Source: Campylobacteraceae bacterium (GTDB taxonomy: Bacteria; Campylobacterota; Campylobacteria; Campylobacterales; Sulfurovaceae). Taken from it: a DNA stretch of 5,917 bases. Location: assembly GCA_027063325.1 (NCBI GenBank), contig JAMOSA010000282.1:1-5917 (forward strand), given 5' to 3'. Below the pieces are notes generated by a model. The model did no database searches, had not been told where the DNA came from, and saw only the letters and a program-made list of their open reading frames with translations. The translations under genes were made by a program, and so were the position numbers. Position 1 is the stretch's first letter. Each line of letters opens with the position of its first letter. Of the stretch, positions 1-4,591 are shown piece by piece.

Positions 1-1484
1 TATCATATAAAGGAATGGATGAAAATCAAGTATTAATGGGAATGCTTACAAGACCTGAATTATGGAAGTATGCCAAAATTATCAAAATCAAATCACCCAA
101 ACTCAAAAAGCTTTTGGATATAAAAGAGAATACAAAATATATATCATTTAGTGATGCTTTCAATAAAGACAGATACAAGTTATCAAAAGAGTTGGAAAAA
201 GCAAACAGAATGGATCCTTCCAAAAGGGGTACATTTGAAAAAGAGATTATAACTCTTGATGAGAAATTAAATATTATATACATGGTATTTTATGGTAATG
301 TATATAGAATTTTTCCTATACCAAATGATACTTCAAACAGATGGTACAATCCACTGGAAGCTATGCAAAAATTTAGTGGCAACAGTGCCAAAAGAATCAA
401 AAAGCTAACAGAGAGTTTTGTAGATTCAGTAGCAGATAGAAGATGGAGTGAAGCACAAAGAGCAATAGAGAGTATAAAGAGTTACCAATATAGATATGGT
501 GCCTCTTTGATTCCTTCTGAAACTATTATAAGTGCCAAAATGCTCTATAACAGATTGCATCTTTTTCCTCGATTGGTACCTGTATATCTGTTAATGGGTA
601 TTGTACTGTTGATATTGGGATTTCTACAGGTTTTTAAAGACTCTTCAAAGGTATTAAACACAATACAAAAGCTCTCATTTTCTATAATACTTTTGCTCTT
701 TTTGGCTCATAGTGCAGGTTTGGGGCTAAGATGGTATATTAGTGGTCATGCTCCATGGAGTGATGCTTATGAATCGTTGCTTTATATATCATGGTCATCT
801 TTATTGGCAGGATTAATTCTGTTTCGTCGCTATATGCTTGTATTGGGAGCTACCTTGCTGGTTGCTGGTATATTTCTGTTTACAGCACATCTTAGCAATA
901 TAAATCCACAAATTACAAATCTTGTACCTGTCTTAAAATCATACTGGCTTACAATACATGTATCTATAATTACCGGCAGTTACGGATTTTTGGGGCTTGG
1001 TGCAATATTGGGATATATCATACTGCTACTGTTTATAATCAGAAACAAAAATATAGACAAATCTATATACAAATTGACAGCTATACTTGAAGCTTCACTC
1101 ATAATAGGATTATCCATGCTTACAATCGGAAATTTTGTAGGAGGTGTTTGGGCAAATGAATCATGGGGTAGATATTGGGGGTGGGATTCCAAAGAGACTT
1201 GGGCATATATATCCATTATTGTATATACCATAGTTTTACATCTTAGATTGATTCCAAAATGGGATAAACCGTTTATATTGGCAACAACATCATTTTTGGC
1301 TTTTGCTTCAATACTAATGACATACTTTGGAGTAAATTTTTATCTAAGTGGTTTACACTCTTATGCCACAGGGGATCCAATCCCCGTACCAACATGGATA
1401 TATTATATAATAACAGTTGCCATACTAACAATTGCATTGGCTTATCCCAAAAGAGATTTGAAAAAACTCAGATTAAACAAGTGA
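1..1484 (+). CDS. ccsBA: Cytochrome c synthase CcsBA (System II), C-terminal CcsA part, 5' partial
   Basis: This protein exports haem and attaches it to apocytochromes c on the outer face of the cytoplasmic membrane. The frame is open to the left edge; the ATG at 15 is internal, with AGGA abutting it too closely to be a ribosome site. Numbering from that Met, residues 1-180 form a soluble, probably periplasmic stretch, followed by about eight to ten hydrophobic segments (near 187-206, 220-238, 254-291, 310-343, 354-373, 395-411, 418-441 and 458-476). The tryptophan-rich WWD haem-handling motif is at 379-396 (core WGRYWGWDSKETW). His315 and His448 fit the two periplasmic haem-ligand histidines and His409 the membrane one. 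Their spacings, 94 and 39, are close to the 97 and 39 I recall for Helicobacter hepaticus CcsBA (H761, H858, H897). The ResB/CcsB half should lie upstream of the window; that it is fused is inferred from the phylum and the open frame. Confidence 0.9.
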   Translation, partial: SYKGMDENQVLMGMLTRPELWKYAKIIKIKSPKLKKLLDIKENTKYISFSDAFNKDRYKLSKELEKANRMDPSKRGTFEKEIITLDEKLNIIYMVFYGNVYRIFPIPNDTSNRWYNPLEAMQKFSGNSAKRIKKLTESFVDSVADRRWSEAQRAIESIKSYQYRYGASLIPSETIISAKMLYNRLHLFPRLVPVYLLMGIVLLILGFLQVFKDSSKVLNTIQKLSFSIILLLFLAHSAGLGLRWYISGHAPWSDAYESLLYISWSSLLAGLILFRRYMLVLGATLLVAGIFLFTAHLSNINPQITNLVPVLKSYWLTIHVSIITGSYGFLGLGAILGYIILLLFIIRNKNIDKSIYKLTAILEASLIIGLSMLTIGNFVGGVWANESWGRYWGWDSKETWAYISIIVYTIVLHLRLIPKWDKPFILATTSFLAFASILMTYFGVNFYLSGLHSYATGDPIPVPTWIYYIITVAILTIALAYPKRDLKKLRLNK

Positions 1485-1529
1485 CTTTATGTATCTTGAA
1501 ATATTTTAGTTCAAAAAAAGCATAAAGTC
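1483..1529. repeat. Inverted repeat over the ccsBA stop codon
   Basis: GACTTTATG (1483-1491) is the exact reverse complement of CATAAAGTC (1521-1529). Within the 29-base spacer, TTGAA (1496-1500) can pair with TTCAA (1510-1514). The left arm starts inside the TGA stop of ccsBA. No T-run follows the right arm, so it is not a standard Rho-independent terminator. It may stabilise the 3' end or be chance in AT-rich DNA. Confidence 0.35.
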
Positions 1530-1585
1530 CAAAGCCAAAAGAGTACTATATATTCATTACAGATAAAGTTTTACTGCTTTAACAG

Positions 1586-1653
1586 GTGAGGCTAAAGCCT
1601 CACTTCCAGGATAAATCAATTTTGAAAGCTATTGGGAAGTGGGACTTTAGTCC
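1586..1653. repeat. Inverted pair of REP-like palindromic repeats (BIME-like)
   Basis: The left unit is a perfect hairpin: GTGAGGC (1586-1592), loop TAAA, GCCTCAC (1597-1603), then TTCC. The right unit, read on the minus strand, has the same plan: GGAC-TAAA-GTCC (1653-1642), then CACTTCC (1641-1635). The two units are therefore diverged copies in opposite orientation. Paired as a whole, 1590-1607 against 1635-1652 gives 18 positions with 15 Watson-Crick pairs, 2 G-T pairs and 1 mismatch, around a 27-base spacer. The element lies between two convergent genes, a usual place for REP/BIME elements. A bidirectional attenuator is an alternative role, but there is no T-run on either side. REP membership is inferred from structure only. 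Confidence 0.6.
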
Positions 1654-1718
1654 AGTATTGGCTTAAATTTTGATAGAATGATTCATTTTACATTATTACA
1701 TCTATACAATATCAGCTT

Positions 1719-3149
1719 TTAATCTATGCTATCTAAAGCTATCTGTTGACTGAAGTATGGTTTGGATATAGTAAATTTGCTAAGTATTCTACTAAATAAA
1801 ACACTGTTTTCAAACATATCACCCATCATAATAAAGTTTGATACTTTAAATTCACTCTTTAGTTGTCCAAGTACTGATACAACCATATCACCCCATGCTT
1901 CAAACAAAGAGTATAATAAGTAACTATTTTCAACACCGGCAATTTTAAAGCTAATTAGTGAACCCAGCAAGGAGGCATAATCAAATCCATCTTCACTAAA
2001 AAACATATCAACTTTTAAGCCTCCATTACCATGAAAATCCAATGAAGCACTACTTACAGCTTCATAACTTGTTTCATTTAGTGATGTAATAGCTGAGATT
2101 ACTTCAAAGAGTGTAGCACCATTTTGCATCTTGTTGATAAAGTTGCTATATGCACTATTACTATTTTTTTCAAAGTTTTTTAGTAGTTTGGCTCTTTTTT
2201 CATCATTTTGCATTAAATTTAATACTTTGTTTGAATCAAACTTATCTATTACTATAGCCTCTTTTATACCATGCTCAGTAGCTACTGGAAAACTTATTCC
2301 ATGAGTATGGCTCATATATGCTCCAATTGCCACAGAGTAATCTGCCTCTTTCATAATATTGGCAAATCTATTTAATACTCTGTTATCATTGAGCTTTTCA
2401 AGTTGTTTGGAGAGTGGATTATCATAGATCATTACTTTATGGTTTTGAACTACTATAAGTTTGGGTGAATTATTGTCTGTATCAAAAAAGAGAGTATCTA
2501 TATCACTCTCTTTTGCATTTAGAGCGACCAAAGCACTCTTGATACTGTATGGTGCTTGAAGATTCATATACTTTTTACCTACAATCTGTTGTAGCTCTTT
2601 ATCTTTGATTGTTACTTTGAGTATGGGTTTTTCTATACTAAATAGAGCCTCTATCTCATTTTCAGTTACCAAAAATAGCTCTTTGATTTTGGAAGAGTCA
2701 GTAAGTAGTATAGTGTTATAACCATTGTAGTGAGGTGAAAATGTAGTATTATCTATATATTCACAACACTTGTCATTGCTGTAGTGAGTACAGCATATGG
2801 TATCATCTAAATATCTGTTACTTGCAGGGTTTGTTAGCTCCTCTAAGCATATTGGACAAGGAGATATAGGATATGGCTTGGATTTGATTTTGTCTATACC
2901 ATTACAATCTGCCTCACCATTTGCTGTATCAATACTACCCAAAAATATAGAGTGTGGTAGATATTTGGAGGTAAACTCTGCAAATTTTTCCAAAGACTCT
3001 TTGGTGTTATCATCTTCAATAATAAGCCAAATATGATTATCTATCCTATCTATACACCCTTTTATTCCACAACTCTCTATTGCATTTTGTAAAAATCCAT
3101 CAAAGTATCTGTTTTCACTCTTATACTCAATCTTTTGTATTATTGCCAT
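1719..3149 (-). CDS. hydE: HydE, HypF-like hydrogenase maturation protein
   Basis: A 476-residue protein needed, by homology with Helicobacter pylori and Wolinella HydE, to make active membrane-bound NiFe hydrogenase; its biochemical role is not established. It looks like a shortened, degenerate HypF (HypF is about 750 residues). Residues 5-75 resemble the acylphosphatase domain but lack its Arg and Asn. Residues 98-129 resemble the first HypF zinc finger (CPIC at 98-101, CCTH at 119-122, extra Cys128/Cys129), while the second finger is missing. A weak YrdC-like stretch follows near 140-250. A Kae1-like C-terminus contains an SHTHG motif (280-284) and MMGDMFEN (441-448), where HypF has an SGG-FQN motif. 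All nine cysteines lie in the first 129 residues. Shine-Dalgarno GGGAG (3160-3156) sits 6 bases before the ATG, inside the end of hydD, so the two are probably translated from one message. No clear terminator follows. The HypF kinship is a hand comparison. Confidence 0.75.
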   Translation of the reverse strand: MAIIQKIEYKSENRYFDGFLQNAIESCGIKGCIDRIDNHIWLIIEDDNTKESLEKFAEFTSKYLPHSIFLGSIDTANGEADCNGIDKIKSKPYPISPCPICLEELTNPASNRYLDDTICCTHYSNDKCCEYIDNTTFSPHYNGYNTILLTDSSKIKELFLVTENEIEALFSIEKPILKVTIKDKELQQIVGKKYMNLQAPYSIKSALVALNAKESDIDTLFFDTDNNSPKLIVVQNHKVMIYDNPLSKQLEKLNDNRVLNRFANIMKEADYSVAIGAYMSHTHGISFPVATEHGIKEAIVIDKFDSNKVLNLMQNDEKRAKLLKNFEKNSNSAYSNFINKMQNGATLFEVISAITSLNETSYEAVSSASLDFHGNGGLKVDMFFSEDGFDYASLLGSLISFKIAGVENSYLLYSLFEAWGDMVVSVLGQLKSEFKVSNFIMMGDMFENSVLFSRILSKFTISKPYFSQQIALDSID

Positions 3150-3152
3150 CTT

Positions 3153-3725
3153 TTACTCCCTATTTTGTTTGTTACCTATGTGATGTTTCATTTGACTTTG
3201 GGGATTGTCATACATATGTAGTATCTCTTCAAGTGTCAATCCATCTTTTTTTCTTGTTATACCCACTCCGATACTCTTTAGCTCTCCAATAGCTGTATCT
3301 ATCATAGAATCAAAAGATTTTTTTAGTGTATCACTCAAACCAACCTTTACACTGAGTATATCCTCTGGTACTATACCTATGATGGTAACATCAGATAAAT
3401 TACCATTTAAAGCTGCAATCTCAAGCATCTCTACAATCTCTACCTCATGAGCTGTCTGTTTGTAACTGCCAAGCCCCAAAAGCTCTTCAGCTGGTATCTT
3501 GTACAAAGATCCAGCACTATCATTATTCATTGTGATAGTATCAAGTATTATTACTTTGTCATAATCTGTATAGTATGTCATAAGCTGAAATCCCAATACT
3601 CCACCATCAACTAGTGTTACATCACCATCAAACTCAAAATTCTCTTCTAGGTATCTAGCGGCATATACACCAATACCCTCATCTCTAAATATAATAGTAC
3701 CTGCACCAACTACTGCTATTTTCAC
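3153..3725 (-). CDS. hydD: HydD, NiFe-hydrogenase large-subunit maturation endopeptidase
   Basis: A nickel-dependent cytoplasmic peptidase of the HybD/HupD (M52) family that removes the C-terminal tail of the hydrogenase large subunit after the NiFe(CN)2CO centre is inserted. I chose the GTG at 3725 (190 residues) over an ATG at 3743: GTG has Shine-Dalgarno AAGGAG (3736-3731) five bases upstream, the ATG has none, and the protein then starts MKIAVVGAG as the family does. With this start Glu16, Asp62 and His93 fall exactly on the nickel-ligand numbers of E. coli HybD. The N-terminal motif reads GAGTIIFRDEGIG; the usual GxGN Asn is Thr10. Length is slightly above HybD (164). The tail (after about residue 150) is polar and contains KHHIG. 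It is the first gene of a two-gene unit with hydE, 3 bases apart. The hydABC structural genes, its usual upstream neighbours, are absent. Confidence 0.9.
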   Translation of the reverse strand: MKIAVVGAGTIIFRDEGIGVYAARYLEENFEFDGDVTLVDGGVLGFQLMTYYTDYDKVIILDTITMNNDSAGSLYKIPAEELLGLGSYKQTAHEVEIVEMLEIAALNGNLSDVTIIGIVPEDILSVKVGLSDTLKKSFDSMIDTAIGELKSIGVGITRKKDGLTLEEILHMYDNPQSQMKHHIGNKQNRE

Positions 3726-3730
3726 AATAT

Positions 3731-3737
3731 CTCCTTC
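3731..3737 (-). promoter_or_regulatory. Ribosome binding site that decides the hydD start
   Basis: GAAGGAG on the minus strand (3737-3731), followed by ATATT and then GTG at 3725. The alternative ATG at 3743 has only CAGTCTAAAAT-like sequence before it. This site would lie inside the coding region if the longer form were used. Confidence 0.8.
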
Positions 3738-3755
3738 AGTCATATTTTAGACTGA

Positions 3756-3803
3756 GTATTCATTCACTTTTTGTATTGTAGCATTATATTTCTTGATGAA
3801 TAC
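3756..3803. repeat. 8-base inverted repeat flanking the hydD -10 boxes
   Basis: GTATTCAT (3756-3763) and ATGAATAC (3796-3803) are exact reverse complements, 40 bases centre to centre, one on each side of the proposed hydD promoter. It could be a pair of operator half-sites. An 8-base match is not rare in a region this AT-rich, so chance is a fair alternative. Confidence 0.3.
3775..3788 (-). promoter_or_regulatory. Probable hydDE promoter, two candidate -10 boxes
   Basis: On the minus strand there is a consensus TATAAT (3788-3783) and, eight bases on, a TACAAT (3780-3775). No convincing -35 lies upstream, as is usual in Campylobacterota, where A/T tracts take its place. Transcription would begin near 3775-3767, leaving a leader of about 40-50 bases before the GTG start. 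The existence of a promoter here means hydDE can be expressed without hydABC. Confidence 0.55.
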
Positions 3804-3818
3804 AAATATTTAGATGTG

Positions 3819-3835
3819 TAAAAAGATACTTTTTA
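3819..3835. repeat. Short perfect A/T hairpin upstream of the hydD promoter
   Basis: TAAAAAG (3819-3825), loop ATA, CTTTTTA (3829-3835): seven paired bases. It lies about 30 bases upstream of the hydD -10 and about 55 bases upstream of the rplU -10, so it could be a regulator site or an A-tract upstream element. The low complexity keeps confidence low. Confidence 0.3.
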
Positions 3836-3871
3836 TTAGACCAAATACTCTTCAAAATATGACAAAAGCTT

Positions 3872-3885
3872 AATTTTATAAAATT
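3872..3885. repeat. 14-base perfect palindrome in the rplU promoter
   Basis: AATTTTATAAAATT reads the same on both strands. It ends five bases before the proposed rplU -10 box, where the -35/spacer region would be. It may be an operator, or simply the A/T-rich tract typical of Campylobacterota promoters. Confidence 0.3.
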
Positions 3886-3888
3886 TTA

Positions 3889-3896
3889 GATACAAT
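3889..3896 (+). promoter_or_regulatory. Probable rplU-rpmA promoter, -10 region
   Basis: TACAAT at 3891-3896, preceded by T/A tracts (TTTTAGA at 3884-3890) and followed by GC-richer CCTGCAC, which would hold the start site near 3901-3904. There is no recognisable -35. This gives a leader of about 55 bases before the L21 start. Confidence 0.6.
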
Positions 3897-3907
3897 CCTG
3901 CACTTAA

Positions 3908-3923
3908 ATTGCCAATAGGTAAT
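3908..3923 (+). other. Small stem-loop in the rplU leader
   Basis: ATTGCC (3908-3913), loop AATA, GGTAAT (3918-3923) gives six pairs including one G-U. It lies within the proposed leader, about 35 bases before the L21 start codon and clear of its Shine-Dalgarno. It could be part of an autoregulatory leader of the kind seen for other ribosomal operons, but the stem is weak. Confidence 0.25.
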
Positions 3924-3957
3924 CAGTAGTTATAAAATATCACAGTAAGGGTTTGCA

Positions 3958-4263
3958 ATGTATGCTATTATCAAAGCAAGCGGTCAGCAATTCAAAGTAC
4001 AAGAGGGAGATATAATCTGCTTCGACAAAATGGGTAAAGAGCCTAAAGAGAAAGTAGAATTTACTCAAGTACTTGCATTAAATGACGGCGAATTGAAGGT
4101 TGGTACTCCATTTGTTGAGGGTGCTGTAGTTGAGGGTGAAGTTATCAATGAAGGTAGAGACAGAAAAGTTGTTATCTTCAAAAAAAGAAGAAGAAAAGAC
4201 TCTAAGCTAAAAAGAGGTTTCCGTAGAGACTTCACAAGAGTTCGCATTACAAAAATTGCATAA
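3958..4263 (+). CDS. rplU: Large-subunit ribosomal protein bL21
   Basis: A 101-residue protein that binds 23S rRNA in the 50S subunit. It has the family start MYAIIKASGQQFKVQEGD, the central barrel with a G-x-P-F/V-V-E-G-A-V-V-E-G run near residues 49-61, and the basic C-terminus with KKRRRKDSKLKRGFRRDF and VRITKI, which matches the rRNA-binding tail of L21. Length is normal (about 100-104). Shine-Dalgarno AAGGG (3947-3951) is six bases before the ATG. It is the first gene of the rplU-rpmA operon, with nine bases before rpmA. Its start faces away from hydD across a control region of about 230 bases. Confidence 0.97.
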   Translation: MYAIIKASGQQFKVQEGDIICFDKMGKEPKEKVEFTQVLALNDGELKVGTPFVEGAVVEGEVINEGRDRKVVIFKKRRRKDSKLKRGFRRDFTRVRITKIA

Positions 4264-4272
4264 GGAGTAGTA

Positions 4273-4527
4273 ATGGCACACAAGAAAGGACAGGGTTCTA
4301 CCCAGAATAACCGTGATTCCATAGGAAGACGCTTAGGTGTAAAGAAGTTTGGTGGAGAGAGAGTAATTCCTGGTAATATCATTATTCGCCAAAGAGGTAC
4401 AAAAGTACATCCAGGTAGTGGTGTAGGTATTGGTAAAGATCATACTATCTATGCACTGATTGAGGGTGTAGTAAAGTTTGAAAATAAAACTGCAAAACAA
4501 AAGAAGGTATCTGTAGTACCTGCTTAA
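4273..4527 (+). CDS. rpmA: Large-subunit ribosomal protein bL27
   Basis: An 84-residue 50S protein whose N-terminus reaches toward the peptidyl-transferase centre. It begins directly with MAHKKGQGSTQNNRDSIGRR, so it has no cleavable N-terminal extension of the kind found in Firmicutes L27. The conserved core GVKKFGGE and the segment GNIIIRQRGTKVHPGSGVG (residues 34-52) are intact. Shine-Dalgarno AGGAG (4263-4267) overlaps the rplU stop codon, consistent with coupled translation. In many bacteria, including Campylobacter, obg follows; here a strong terminator follows and the next gene is on the opposite strand. Confidence 0.97.
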   Translation: MAHKKGQGSTQNNRDSIGRRLGVKKFGGERVIPGNIIIRQRGTKVHPGSGVGIGKDHTIYALIEGVVKFENKTAKQKKVSVVPA

Positions 4528-4537
4528 TGTTATCTTC

Positions 4538-4575
4538 TCAGTAGAGACTATTCTCTGCTGAATCTCTTTTTTTTT
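4538..4575 (+). terminator. Intrinsic terminator of rplU-rpmA
   Basis: A ten-pair stem (TCAGTAGAGA 4538-4547 with TCTCTGCTGA 4552-4561, one G-U pair) and a four-base CTAT loop, then ATCTC and nine T residues (4567-4575). It starts ten bases after the rpmA stop. On the minus strand there is no T-run after the stem, so it should not stop transcription arriving from the glycosyltransferase gene. Confidence 0.9.
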
Positions 4576-4591
4576 GAATATAGTTTATATA

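Noticed and set aside
15..17. ATG at 15 as the real start of the first gene
   Set aside because: The frame is open to the window edge, the AGGA before it abuts the ATG, and the protein family has a large N-terminal part that would be missing.
1586..1653. The palindromic pair as a bidirectional intrinsic terminator
   Set aside because: No run of T follows the stems in either direction; the similarity between the two units fits a dispersed repeat better.
1485..1718. CRISPR array or tRNA in the gap between ccsBA and hydE
   Set aside because: There are only two repeat units, in inverted orientation, and no cloverleaf-like sequence.
2797..3036. Plus-strand open frame inside hydE, and similar opposite-strand frames inside the other genes (26-283, 980-1231, 3080-3292, 3205-3450, 4065-4382, 5367-5567)
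   Set aside because: They lie wholly or largely opposite well-supported genes, have no recognisable domains, and look like shadows of the coding strand.
1719..3149. Calling the 476-residue gene a true HypF carbamoyltransferase
   Set aside because: It is about 270 residues shorter than HypF, lacks the second zinc finger and the catalytic residues I can compare, and its position after hydD fits HydE.
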